From assembly GCF_042670205.1 (NCBI RefSeq), contig NZ_JBHUWD010000005.1, forward strand, positions 1 through 64,000: a stretch of DNA of 64,000 bases, written 5' to 3'. Origin of the DNA: Luteimicrobium sp042670205 (GTDB lineage: Bacteria; Actinomycetota; Actinomycetes; Actinomycetales; Cellulomonadaceae). Shown here one piece after another: positions 17,686 through 26,405 of this stretch (position 1 is its first letter; each line of letters starts with the position of its first letter). A program made the translations under genes and the position numbers. Under the pieces are notes generated by a model. It searched no databases. It worked only from the letters and a program-made list of their open reading frames with translations, and was not told where the DNA came from.

Positions 17686-19563
17686 ATGGGGACGATGGGA
17701 CGGATCCGCAACGTCGCGGTCACGATGGGGCTCGCCGCCGGCCTGACGCTGGGTCTCGCGGGCCTCGCCGCGCCCGCGCAGGCGGCGACCACGACGGTCA
17801 CGCTCACGGGGCCGTCGAGCGCTTACCAGGGCGTGTCGACCAAGCTCACGGTGACGTGGAAGGTCGGGGGCAAGGGCCACGCGGGCACGGTCGCCGTGCA
17901 GCAGCGCGTCAACGGCATCTGGTACGCGCTCGGGTCGACGAAGACCTCGAGCGCGGGCACGGGCACCATCAGCGTGAAGCCGCGCGCGACGGCGGTGTTC
18001 CGGGCGAGGACGTCGTCGGGGGTCTACTCCGCGGCCAAGACGCTCACCATCAAGGCGCCGTACGTGATCAGCGCGAAGGCGGCGTCGTCGACCATCACGA
18101 AGGGCCGCTCGACGACGCTCGCCGTCACGTACACGTACCGCGGCGCGAGGGTGTCGTCCGCGACCGCGAGGCTGCAGAAGAAGAGCGGCTCGACGTGGGC
18201 CACCACGGCCAAGACGGCGAAGATCACGAACGGCAGCGGGTCGGTGGTCGTGAAGCCGACGTCCACGGCCTTGTACCGGCTCGTGGTGTCCGGCAAGGCC
18301 ACCAGCGCGGCGGTGAAGGTGACCGTCCGGACCACCGCGGCGACCGTGCCGTCGTCGTTCACCGCGAAGGGCTCGGGGTTCGGGCACGGCGTCGGCATGC
18401 CGCAGTACGGCGCCTACCAGCTGGCCCGGCTCGGCCACAGCTCCACGACGATCCTCAAGAAGTACTACACAGGAGCGGCGCCCGCGGTCGTCACCACACC
18501 GACGTCGATCGCCGTGCAGATCTGGGGCCCGGAGCCCTACGGCTACCCGGCCGGCAGCTACTCCGACACGGCGACCTCGACGACGGTCCACATCGACTCG
18601 GGCACCTGGCGGTTGCGGTCGTCGAAGGACACGACGCTGTACGAGGGCAAGGCACCCGTCACCGTGACGATCGGGGTCAGCGGCACCAAGGTCACCGCGA
18701 CGTTCAAGGTCGCCAGCGGCACGACGACGGTCACCAAGAAGTACACCGACTCCCTGCTTCGGGTCCACTGGTCCGGGACGACCTACTACAAGCCGACGTC
18801 GACCAAGGCTGTCGCGACCGTGAAGGGCGCCCAGGGCACCTACCGCAACGGCCGCTTCACCATCACCGCCATCGGCGGCCACCCCAACGTCGTCAACGAC
18901 CTGCGGCTCAACACCGAGTACCTGTACGGGATCGCCGAGATGCCCTCGTCCTGGGGCACGGGCGAGGGCGTGCACGCGCTCGCCGCGCAGGCGATCGTCG
19001 CCCGCAGCTACGCGATCACCAAGCTCGCCTCGAAGAATGCGAAGTGCGCCTGCAACGTGGTCGACGACGTCCGCGACCAGAACTTCACCGGCTGGAAGAA
19101 GCAGAACGAGGGCACGAGCGGCTACTACGGCAAGCTCTGGGTGGCGGCCGTGAACAAGACCCTGACGTCCACCACCCGGGCCAAGGCCCTGCTCTACGGC
19201 GGCAAGGTCGTCGCGACGCACTACTACTCGTCGTCGGGCGGGCGCACCGCGTCCTCGCAGGACGTGTGGGTCGCCAAGGTCCCGTACGAGCAGAGCGTCG
19301 CGGACCCGTGGAGCCTCGACGCGCCCGGCAACTCGTACCGGTCGTGGACGCGCAGCGTCTCGCAGTCGACCGCGAAGCGGATCTTCGGCCTGACCGACGT
19401 GAAGGCGATCAGCGTGTCGGCGAAGTACTCGAGCGGCCAGATGAAGACGCTCACGGCGACCTCGTCCACGGGCAAGAAGGCGAGCATCACCGGCAAGGCC
19501 GACACCCTGCGGGCGAAGTTCGGCTTCCCCGCGGCGTGGGTGTCGTCGTTCACGGCGAAGTAG
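17686..19563 (+). CDS. Secreted SpoIID/LytB domain protein (copy 2)
   Basis: A 625-residue exported paralogue of the preceding gene with the same order: signal peptide (about 1-33, ending APAQAATTT), two Ig-like beta domains, then SpoIID/LytB from GSGFGHGVGMPQYGAYQ. It shares WGPEPYGYPAGSYSDT, EYLYGIAEMPSSWGTG, AAQAIVARSYAITKL and the Cys pair KCACNV with copy 1. The main differences are in the Ig-like parts and in loop lengths. The ATG at 17686 has GGTGGAGAC just before it; Met4 is an alternative. The 82-nt gap from copy 1 allows its own promoter. The pair probably arose by tandem duplication. Confidence 0.93.
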   Translation: MGTMGRIRNVAVTMGLAAGLTLGLAGLAAPAQAATTTVTLTGPSSAYQGVSTKLTVTWKVGGKGHAGTVAVQQRVNGIWYALGSTKTSSAGTGTISVKPRATAVFRARTSSGVYSAAKTLTIKAPYVISAKAASSTITKGRSTTLAVTYTYRGARVSSATARLQKKSGSTWATTAKTAKITNGSGSVVVKPTSTALYRLVVSGKATSAAVKVTVRTTAATVPSSFTAKGSGFGHGVGMPQYGAYQLARLGHSSTTILKKYYTGAAPAVVTTPTSIAVQIWGPEPYGYPAGSYSDTATSTTVHIDSGTWRLRSSKDTTLYEGKAPVTVTIGVSGTKVTATFKVASGTTTVTKKYTDSLLRVHWSGTTYYKPTSTKAVATVKGAQGTYRNGRFTITAIGGHPNVVNDLRLNTEYLYGIAEMPSSWGTGEGVHALAAQAIVARSYAITKLASKNAKCACNVVDDVRDQNFTGWKKQNEGTSGYYGKLWVAAVNKTLTSTTRAKALLYGGKVVATHYYSSSGGRTASSQDVWVAKVPYEQSVADPWSLDAPGNSYRSWTRSVSQSTAKRIFGLTDVKAISVSAKYSSGQMKTLTATSSTGKKASITGKADTLRAKFGFPAAWVSSFTAK

Positions 19564-19585
19564 CGCCGCTCCCGGGAAGCGGCGC
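19563..19585. terminator. Bidirectional hairpin between convergent genes
   Basis: GCGCCGCT, a 7-nt CCCGGGA loop, then AGCGGCGC: a perfect 8-bp GC stem beginning at the last base of the spoIID-2 stop and lying before the end of the convergent acyltransferase gene. Confidence 0.65.
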
Positions 19586-19606
19586 CACCTCGCCCGACGA
19601 CGGCGC

Positions 19607-20872
19607 TCACCGTCGTCGCTCGACCCGCCCGAACAGCGCCACGAGCCCGGCGAGGGCCGCCGCCATCGCGGCGAACCAGGTCAGCCGGGTCGACCACCAG
19701 TCCGCGGACCACGGCACCGGCAGCCGCTCGTGCATGGCGAGCATGACGACGCCCGCGACGGCGAACATCGCCGTGAGGTGCCACAGGTAGAGCGTCATGG
19801 AGCGGGCGCTGACCCACGTCACGAGCCGCGCGCCGCGACCCGACGTCGCCCACCGGGTCAGCGCGTCGCGCGCGAGGAGCGCGAGGCAGACCTGGGCGAT
19901 CCCGAACGCGGCGACGGGTGCCGTCGGCGGGGCGAGGTTGGAGAACGCGTCCCCGGGCATCCCGACGAGGCTGATCGGGTAGGGGCCGGCCACGATGAGC
20001 GCTACCGCGGCGACGACGCCCCCGACGGCTCCCGCGACGAGCGCCGCCGGCCGGCGCGTCAGCGTGCCCTCGGCGTACGCGACCCCGAGCGCGAACGGGA
20101 TCAGCCAGACGAGCAAGAGGTTCAGCCACCCGGCCGCCGGGTGTCCGGCACCGATGCGGAGCACGTCGACGCCGACGACGGCGACCATCGCGAGGCCCAC
20201 CGCGGCGGGGAGGCGTTCGCCGAGACGACGGACCGCCTTCGTCACGAGCGTCGTCGCGGCCGTGAGTGCCAGGTAGACGCCGAGGAACCAGAGCGGCTGC
20301 GGGACCTTGTGCAGGACCGGGACGACGACGCCCTCGGGCACCCCCAGCGCGAGCAGCACCGCCGCCGCGCCGGCCCAGGCGCCGAGCAGCACCCCGACGG
20401 GCCGGACCAGCCGGCGCACCCGGTGGACCGTGAGGGCCCACGGGCCCCGCGTCGTGGCGCGGCGCTCGTGGCCGGCAGCCGCGCCCGCAGCGAAGAACAG
20501 GAGCGGGAGCGGCATCAGCCACGTCACGAGCCACCCCGGCCCCGACCCGAGCGCGTTGCCGACGTGCAGAGCACCGCCGCTGATGGTCGCGTCGACCATC
20601 GACCAGTGCAGCGCGATGACGCCGAGGGTGCCGAGCGCACGGACGACGTCGACGAACAGGTCGCGGGGCTTGCGCGCCGGTCGCCGGGCGGCGGCGGGGG
20701 TGGCGCCGGTGCGGACGGGGCGGCCCGGCGCCGGGTTGGGTGGCGCGGAGGGCCGGGTGACGAGCTCGTTCGACGGTTCCGCGGGAGGGGCCGCGGGCCG
20801 ACGCGCGGGCGGGGCCGACGTGCCCGGCAGCGTTGCCGGACGGGGCAGGGACGGAGGTGCGGCGATGGCCAT
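19607..20872 (-). CDS. Acyltransferase family 3 membrane protein
   Basis: A 421-residue polytopic protein of the acyltransferase-3 superfamily. A Pro/Ala-rich cytoplasmic lead of about 70 residues precedes RDLFVDVVRALGTLGVIALH, where the family's Arg and His sit, followed by about ten helices. A segment near the end, SARSMTLYLWHLTAMFAVAG, matches the conserved late helix. Such proteins transfer acyl groups to extracytoplasmic sugars, lipids or polymers. The substrate is unknown. Start: ATG at 20872, preceded by GAGCGTCCC without a clear Shine-Dalgarno, so the start is moderately certain. A second acyltransferase gene lies upstream on the same strand, behind a strong terminator hairpin. Confidence 0.88.
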   Translation of the reverse strand: MAIAAPPSLPRPATLPGTSAPPARRPAAPPAEPSNELVTRPSAPPNPAPGRPVRTGATPAAARRPARKPRDLFVDVVRALGTLGVIALHWSMVDATISGGALHVGNALGSGPGWLVTWLMPLPLLFFAAGAAAGHERRATTRGPWALTVHRVRRLVRPVGVLLGAWAGAAAVLLALGVPEGVVVPVLHKVPQPLWFLGVYLALTAATTLVTKAVRRLGERLPAAVGLAMVAVVGVDVLRIGAGHPAAGWLNLLLVWLIPFALGVAYAEGTLTRRPAALVAGAVGGVVAAVALIVAGPYPISLVGMPGDAFSNLAPPTAPVAAFGIAQVCLALLARDALTRWATSGRGARLVTWVSARSMTLYLWHLTAMFAVAGVVMLAMHERLPVPWSADWWSTRLTWFAAMAAALAGLVALFGRVERRR

Positions 20873-20972
20873 GGGACGCTCCTGAGACGTTTCCTCGGGG
20901 ACGTCTCCACTCTCCGAAATCGCAGGTCAGCGCGGTATGGCGCCGTCCTCCGACCGTCCGGCGGGGACGCAC

Positions 20973-21010
20973 GAGCGGGCGACGGGGGCTCTCCCCCGCC
21001 GCCCGCTCGG
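20973..21010 (-). terminator. Hairpin terminator after acyltransferase gene 21020-22270
   Basis: A 17-bp stem: CGAGCGGGCGACGGGGG at 20973-20989 pairs with 20994-21010 (one mismatch) around a 4-nt loop. It lies 9 nt beyond the end of the leftward gene at 21020 and separates the two acyltransferases. Confidence 0.75.
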
Positions 21011-21019
21011 GTCGTCGCC

Positions 21020-22270
21020 TCAGGCCTCGCGCGGCCGCGGTGCGAGGCGCGCCAGGGCGCCCCCGGCGCGGTCGAGCGCCCCTGCCACCCAGCGCCGCAG
21101 CGCAGGCCCGACCCGTCGCTCGACGCCGTGGTGGACGAGCGCCGCGACCCCGAGCACGACGAGCAGCACCGACCCGAGCGTCAGGTAGGCCGGCACGCCG
21201 GACGGCACCAGGTGGATGAGCCACCAGCCCCACCACTCGTGCAGCAGGTAGACCGGGTAGGTCAGCGCGCCGGCCAGCACGAGCCCCGACCAGCGCACCC
21301 GCCGCAGCGGCGTCCACGTCGCGGCGAGCAGCAGGCCGAGCGCCGCCAGCAGCCCGACGCGGATCACGGTGGTGGACACCGGGTGCTCCGTGGTGGACGC
21401 GAAGCGGACCTGCAGCCGGGGAGCGAGCTGCCAGACGACGAGCGTCACGTTCGACGCGAGCACCGCGAGCCGCGCCGGGGTCGCCCCGTGCCGGGCGACG
21501 AGGAAGATCATCATCCCGGCGGCGAAGAGACCCGCGTACTGGTCGACGAGGAGCGCTGCCGGCCAGTTGATGCCGCCCGGCCACGACGACCAGTCCACCG
21601 GCAGCCGCGTCGCCAGCACCCACGCGACCGGCGGCCAGACGGCGCACAGCCAGGCCACCCGACGGGGCGTGAACCCCCAGACCATGAGGAGCCCGACCAG
21701 CAGGTAGAAGCGGAGCTCGGTCCAGAGGGTCCAGTACACGCCGTCGACGTCGTTCACCCCGAACGCCGCCTGCCCCATGGTGAGGTTCACCGCGACGTCG
21801 TGGACGCCCAGGTCCTTGCGCGGCCAGACGACGAGCAGCAGGAAGCCCGTCGACAGCACACCCAGCCAGTAGGCCGGGTAGAGCCGCCCCACCCTCGACG
21901 CCACGAACGCCGGGACCGTCCGGCCCCACGCGCTCATGAGGATGACGAACCCGCTGATCAGGAAGAACAGCTCGACGCCCAGGGCGCCGTAGACGGTCAC
22001 GCCGCCGAGGTTCGGGAAGATGCGGGCGACGTCGGTGTGCCAGGCCGGGTTGTCGCGGGCGGTGAAGTGGTAGAGGACCACGCCGAGGGCCGCGAGGAGG
22101 CGGAGGCCGTCGACGAGGGCGAACCGTTCACGCGGCGGCGCAGAGGAGGATGCGGAGGCCGCGGGGCTCGTGCGGGCCGGCGGCAGGCGGTGCGGTGCGG
22201 GTCGGCGCGTCGCGGAGAGTGTCGGTGCGGGTGTCGGTGCGGTCGTCGGACGGGTGGCGGGCGCCGTCAT
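21020..22270 (-). CDS. Acyltransferase family 3 membrane protein
   Basis: A 416-residue acyltransferase-3 protein. A 45-residue Pro/Thr/Ala-rich lead is followed by the motif FALVDGLRLLAALGVVLYHF, with the conserved Asp, Arg and His. Next comes TVYGALGVELFFLISGFVIL, the classic segment of OafA/YrhL-type acyltransferases, and about ten helices. It probably O-acylates a cell-surface glycan or glycolipid. The ATG at 22270 has AGGGAGGCGC directly upstream, which is decisive against longer in-frame alternatives reaching 22429. It is preceded by a comparatively AT-rich stretch (about 22310-22370) that may hold its promoter. Confidence 0.92.
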   Translation of the reverse strand: MTAPATRPTTAPTPAPTLSATRRPAPHRLPPARTSPAASASSSAPPRERFALVDGLRLLAALGVVLYHFTARDNPAWHTDVARIFPNLGGVTVYGALGVELFFLISGFVILMSAWGRTVPAFVASRVGRLYPAYWLGVLSTGFLLLVVWPRKDLGVHDVAVNLTMGQAAFGVNDVDGVYWTLWTELRFYLLVGLLMVWGFTPRRVAWLCAVWPPVAWVLATRLPVDWSSWPGGINWPAALLVDQYAGLFAAGMMIFLVARHGATPARLAVLASNVTLVVWQLAPRLQVRFASTTEHPVSTTVIRVGLLAALGLLLAATWTPLRRVRWSGLVLAGALTYPVYLLHEWWGWWLIHLVPSGVPAYLTLGSVLLVVLGVAALVHHGVERRVGPALRRWVAGALDRAGGALARLAPRPREA

Positions 22271-22658
22271 GCGCCTCCCTTCGGGGCGGCCGTGCGGCTG
22301 CCTCGTCGGTGTCGTTTCTGCGTGCCTTGTTCCTGTCGTTATCGTTTCGTGATCTAGCGACCGTACGAAGACGGGGCGGTGCGGCGCAACCTGGCGGGCC
22401 CCGGTGCGCCCGATCGCCAGGAGACCCACAGGGTTCGTTCCGCCCAGAGCGGCGCACCGCCACAGCGGCGGCGTCGCACCCCGCGAGAAGCCACGCCACG
22501 CGCCCGCTGCGCGTCACATGCCCGGGTTGAACCACCCGACCAGGCGCCCGAGATGTCCGGAAGATCGGGGGCTCGGGGCCGAGCTGCGGCGGTCCGTCGC
22601 GCTACCTCGCGCGACTGGGCGGCCGACGCCGCCGGTGGCGCGGACAGCGGACCGGAGG
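22271..22658. other. Intergenic region between acyltransferase and response-regulator genes
   Basis: This 388-nt stretch has no reading frame I would accept. A short hairpin (GGCGGC-CGAC-GCCGCC) at 22618-22633 lies about 26 nt after the response-regulator stop and may help terminate it. Positions 22310-22370 are unusually AT-rich for this genome, with GATAACG on the minus strand, and probably contain the acyltransferase promoter. No clear -35/-10 pair can be fixed. Confidence 0.5.
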
Positions 22659-23324
22659 CTACCCGCGCAGGTAGCGCAGGACCGCGAGGACGCGGCGATG
22701 GTCGGCGCCGTCGGGGGGCAGCCCGAGCTTGTCGAAGATCGACGTCACGTTCTTCTCGACCGCCCCGTACGACAGGAAGAGGCCTTCGGCGATCGCGCCG
22801 TTCGACCGCCCCTGCGCCATGAGCTCGAGCACCTCGCGCTCGCGGGGCGTGAGCCGCGCCAGGCCGTCGTCGCCGCGGGAGGCGCCCATGAGCTGGCTGA
22901 CGACCTCGGGGTCGAGCACGGTCTGGCCGCCGGCGATCCGCTCGAGGGCGCCGAGGAACTCCCCCACGTCCGCGACGCGGTCCTTGAGCAGGTACCCGAG
23001 GCCGCGGGCGTCGTCGGCGAGGAGGCGGGACGCGAACTGCGTCTCGACGTACTGCGAGAACACCAGCACGCCCTGCCCGGGGTTCGCGGCGCGCAGCTCG
23101 ATCGCCGCCCGCAGCCCCTCGTCGGTGAACGTCGGGGGCATCCGGATGTCGACGACGACGACGTCGGGCGCGCCGGGCCCGCCGTCCGCCACCAGCGCGG
23201 CGTACGTTGCGCGGAGGGCGTCGGCGTCGGGGACGGCCCCGACGACCTCGTGGCCCCTGCGCTGCAGGAGGGCCACGAGGCCGTCGCGGAGGATCGCGGA
23301 GTCTTCCGCGATGAGGATGCGCAC
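22659..23324 (-). CDS. LuxR/NarL-type response regulator
   Basis: A 221-residue response regulator starting at GTG 23324. The receiver domain has acidic residues at Glu7-Asp8, the phospho-acceptor Asp59 in VVVVDIRMPP, and a Lys in YLLKDRVADV. The C-terminal LuxR-type helix-turn-helix reads LTPREREVLELMAQGRSNGA and LFLSYGAVEKNVTSIFDKLG. It is the partner of the kinase gene directly upstream: the kinase stop (TAA) abuts the GTG, and GGGGAGAAG in the kinase end serves as ribosome binding site. The regulon is unknown; neighbouring membrane genes are possible targets. Confidence 0.94.
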   Translation of the reverse strand: MRILIAEDSAILRDGLVALLQRRGHEVVGAVPDADALRATYAALVADGGPGAPDVVVVDIRMPPTFTDEGLRAAIELRAANPGQGVLVFSQYVETQFASRLLADDARGLGYLLKDRVADVGEFLGALERIAGGQTVLDPEVVSQLMGASRGDDGLARLTPREREVLELMAQGRSNGAIAEGLFLSYGAVEKNVTSIFDKLGLPPDGADHRRVLAVLRYLRG

Positions 23325-24812
23325 TTACTTCTCCCCGGGGACGACGGTGGGCAGGAGGACGTCGACGCGGGTGCCGGCGCCGACGGGGCTGGTCACGTCC
23401 AGGGTGCCGTCGACGGCGCGCACGCGCTCGACGAGACCGGCGAGGCCGCTGCCCTCGCCCGGACGGGGGTCGGTGAGGTTGACGGCCGCGCCGCCCACGC
23501 CGTCGTCGCGGACGCGGATCCGGACGAACGTCGACGGCTCGGTCGAGCCCGGTGCGGGCGGACGGGGCGAGGCGGCCGGCTCGACGAGGACCCACACGGT
23601 CGACCCGTGGGCGTGCTTGGCGGCGTTGGTCACGAGCTCCGCGACCGCGTAGTACGCGAGCGCCTCGATCGCCGGGGCGAGAGCCTCCCGGTCGGCGAGC
23701 GCCGGGTCGACGTCGACGACGGTCCGCACGGGCGACCGCGCGGCGAGCGTCCCCAGCGCGGCCGCGAGGCCGTTGTCGAGGACGGGCGGGTGGATCCCGC
23801 GGGCGATCTCGCGGAGCTCCGTGAGCGCTTCCTTGGTGGAGTCGTGGGCGAGGGTGACGAGGCCGAGCGCGTCGTTCACGGCGGCGTCCTCGTCCCCCGT
23901 GCCCGACGACGCCCCGGCGAGCTGCTCCTTGGCCTCGCCGAGCTGCATGGCGACGGCGACGAGGCGCGCCTGGGTGCCGTCGTGGAGGTCGCGCTCGATG
24001 CGGCGGAGGCGGGCGTCGGCGTCCTCGACGGTGCGGCCGCGGGCGCGCTCGAGGTCGGCGACCCGGAGGCTGGCCCTGGTCGGGCCGAGGAGGTTGACGA
24101 TGAGCAGGCGCGTCACGTGGACGAAGCCGCGCTGGACCTGCGGCCACAGGAAGAAGAACAGGATCCCGACGCCGGCCTGCGCCCAGATCCGCCCGGGCGT
24201 GTCGACGAACCACTGGTCGGCGTACTGGGCGCCGCGGTGCCAGGTGCCGTCGTCGGCCTGCTGGAGGGGCAGGAAGCGGTACCAGATGCCGTAGGTGATG
24301 GCGCCGAGCGAGTAGAAGAAGAACACGAGCGAGAACACGGCGCCGACGAGGTTCGTGACGAAGCTGAGGAACAGGAACGCGAGCGCGCGCCAGCCTGCGG
24401 CGTCGCCGAGCTGGCGGCCCATCCGGCCCCAGAACCCGCGCCCGGCGCGGAAGGGCAGGGGTGCCGGCACGTCGACGCCGAGCAGCGCCCGGCCCTCGGC
24501 CCGGTAGAGGCCGCCCCACATCCGCGCCCCCACGACGAGCCACCCGCCGACGTAGAGCCCGACGACGGTCACGCCGAACCCGGCGCCCGCGCCGATGGTG
24601 AAGAAGAAGTACGCGAGGCCGACGGAGCCCGTCACCAGCGTGCAGACGAGGAAGAGCAGCTCGCTCCAGGCGCGGCGCCGGAACGGCCCAGAGAAGAACC
24701 CGAGCGGCTCGCGCCGGACGGTGGCCGGCGGGGTACCGGTCGGGGCCGTCGTCTCGAGGGCCTGAGGTCCGGGGGTCGACGCCTGGGGGGTGGGTGCCAT
24801 GGTCGTGCTCAT
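23325..24812 (-). CDS. Sensor histidine kinase (HisKA_3, NarL-type)
   Basis: A 495-residue membrane kinase. The N-terminal half is a putative sensor domain with about four to five helices, beginning EPLGFFSGPFRRRAWSELLF and rich in Phe and Gly. HisKA_3 follows with the phospho-accepting His277 in RRIERDLHDGTQARL, then a HATPase domain with AVAELVTNAAKHAHGS (N box) and RDDGVGG plus GSGLAGLVERV (G boxes). The family senses membrane or envelope state and passes phosphate to LuxR-type regulators such as the one immediately downstream. Start ATG 24812 has AGGATGGAGGC before it; a Met five residues in is an alternative. Confidence 0.93.
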   Translation of the reverse strand: MSTTMAPTPQASTPGPQALETTAPTGTPPATVRREPLGFFSGPFRRRAWSELLFLVCTLVTGSVGLAYFFFTIGAGAGFGVTVVGLYVGGWLVVGARMWGGLYRAEGRALLGVDVPAPLPFRAGRGFWGRMGRQLGDAAGWRALAFLFLSFVTNLVGAVFSLVFFFYSLGAITYGIWYRFLPLQQADDGTWHRGAQYADQWFVDTPGRIWAQAGVGILFFFLWPQVQRGFVHVTRLLIVNLLGPTRASLRVADLERARGRTVEDADARLRRIERDLHDGTQARLVAVAMQLGEAKEQLAGASSGTGDEDAAVNDALGLVTLAHDSTKEALTELREIARGIHPPVLDNGLAAALGTLAARSPVRTVVDVDPALADREALAPAIEALAYYAVAELVTNAAKHAHGSTVWVLVEPAASPRPPAPGSTEPSTFVRIRVRDDGVGGAAVNLTDPRPGEGSGLAGLVERVRAVDGTLDVTSPVGAGTRVDVLLPTVVPGEK

Positions 24813-24865
24813 GCCTCCATCCTGTCGGCCCGCGGCGTCCGGGCCCACGGGGCCGGCCGCCGCAT

Positions 24866-26296
24866 CTAGGCGGGGGTTGTCCCCCGTGCCGCGTCACCCG
24901 GGCCCGCCGGCGGACCGTGCTCCTCTTTCGCCGCCAGCGCCGCGCGGCGCCCCGGTGCGGCGAGCACCTGGACGGCGACGACGAGCACGACGACGACCAG
25001 GGCGATCCAGAACGCTACCGCTCCCGTCGGATAGTGCCAGAACACGAGGACGAGACCGCCCAACGCCACGAGCGCGACCGTCAGCAGCAACGCGTACCGG
25101 GCGATCCACGCCTCCCACGGCCTGGGCTCGCGGGTCACGTCGCCCGCGTGCCCGCCCGACGCACGCCCGACCAGCCACATGAACCCGTTGCGCACGGCCT
25201 GGGCGGCGGCGCTCGGCCCGACGAGGAAGCTCGCGAGCGCCACGACCAGCGCGACGACGAGCACGAAGCGGAGGGTGCCGCGCAGCGGCTGCACGACGGT
25301 GTCGAACACGACGGCCGCGGCGCTGGGCGGCAGCACGTGCGCGGGGATCGCGCCGAGGTAGACGGCTCTCCCGATGGTGATGCCGAGCCCGAGCGCGATC
25401 ATCCCGACCGCCACCGCGGACGCCACGATCACGACGGCCCGACGCCGGCGGCCCGGGGGCGCCACCCCGACCGCGGCCGCGGCCACGAGGAGCGCGATCC
25501 ACGGCAGCCACGTGGCGAGACGGTCGAACGCGCGGGTCCAGCGCTGGGCCTTCGCGATGTCGTTGGACTGGAAGATCGTGATCGACGTGTCGACCTGCGG
25601 GATGTTGCTGGCGAACGTCAGCCCGCGCGCCACCAGCCGCTGCTTGACGGTGTCGACGACGGGCCCGAGGTCGAGCACGACGGCGCCGTCGGCGGTGGCC
25701 GTGAGCGCCTTCCCGCTGCCGCCGGTGAGGACGGCGACGACGTTCGCGTGAGCGGCGCGGTTCGCCTGCACCCAGAGGTTCGCGAACGCGTCGGACTGCA
25801 CGAACCTCGTCACCTGGTCGCCGATGAACCCGTTGGCCTGGTTCGCGAGGACGGGCGCGAGCCCGACGACGGCCTGCGGCACGCGCGGGGCGTTCTCGGT
25901 GAGCGCGGTGAGCGCGTCACGCGTGAGGGTCTCGAGGTCGAGCTGCTGGACGATCGCGTCGGTCACCTTCGAGGCGACGGCGCCCTGCACGGCCGGGTCG
26001 TCGGCGAGGGGCGCGACCGTCGAGACGTACCGGTCGGTGTCGAGGAGCTGGCTGCGCACGTACCGCGCACCGACCGCCGAGATCGCGAGGAGCGCCGCCA
26101 GGACGACGAGCACCCCCGTGGCCGTCCAGCGCAACCAGCCCTTCGGCCGGCCCGCGCGTCCGGTCGTCGTGCCGGCACCCGGCGAGCCGGGCTCCCCGCC
26201 CGACGACGCCGCCTTCGCCCGCAGCCGCGTCACCTCGGCGCGCAGCGACTCCAGCTCGGTCCGCTCCTCGATGGTGAGCGGTGTGTTCTCGGTCAC
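24866..26296 (-). CDS. Membrane protein of unknown function with N-terminal coiled coil
   Basis: A 476-residue protein I cannot assign to a characterised family. Residues 5-30 (LTIEERTELESLRAEVTRLR) form a short coiled coil. TM1 (about 57-80) leads to an extracytoplasmic alpha-helical domain of roughly 190 residues beginning SQLLDTDRYVSTVAPLADDP. Four more helices follow, with a cytoplasmic tail. The layout recurs in actinobacteria as an uncharacterised integral membrane protein. The start is uncertain: GTG 26296 keeps the coiled coil and lies outside the ahcY terminator hairpin, whereas an in-frame GTG at 26341 and ATG at 26335 lie within it. The kinase gene follows after 53 nt. Confidence 0.75.
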   Translation of the reverse strand: MTENTPLTIEERTELESLRAEVTRLRAKAASSGGEPGSPGAGTTTGRAGRPKGWLRWTATGVLVVLAALLAISAVGARYVRSQLLDTDRYVSTVAPLADDPAVQGAVASKVTDAIVQQLDLETLTRDALTALTENAPRVPQAVVGLAPVLANQANGFIGDQVTRFVQSDAFANLWVQANRAAHANVVAVLTGGSGKALTATADGAVVLDLGPVVDTVKQRLVARGLTFASNIPQVDTSITIFQSNDIAKAQRWTRAFDRLATWLPWIALLVAAAAVGVAPPGRRRRAVVIVASAVAVGMIALGLGITIGRAVYLGAIPAHVLPPSAAAVVFDTVVQPLRGTLRFVLVVALVVALASFLVGPSAAAQAVRNGFMWLVGRASGGHAGDVTREPRPWEAWIARYALLLTVALVALGGLVLVFWHYPTGAVAFWIALVVVVLVVAVQVLAAPGRRAALAAKEEHGPPAGPGDAARGTTPA

Positions 26297-26315
26297 CCGA
26301 CCAGCGAACCAGAAC

Positions 26316-26364
26316 GCCGGCACGGCGCGCCTCATCCTCACAGGATGAAGTGCGCCGCGCCGGC
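26316..26364 (-). terminator. Long hairpin terminator after ahcY
   Basis: Two 24-nt arms (26316-26339 and 26341-26364) match at 20 of 24 positions around a single-nucleotide centre, with core GCCGGC and CATCCT blocks paired. It lies about 40 nt past the ahcY stop and before the next leftward gene. Confidence 0.7.
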
Positions 26365-26405
26365 GTCCCTCGTGGTGCGCGGCGACCGCGCGAGCCGGGT
26401 CGGGC

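Noticed and set aside
22354..24897. Long minus-strand and plus-strand frames overlapping the LuxR two-component genes
   Set aside because: They have shadow-frame composition (Arg/Pro/Ala-rich), while the kinase and regulator show full catalytic motifs.
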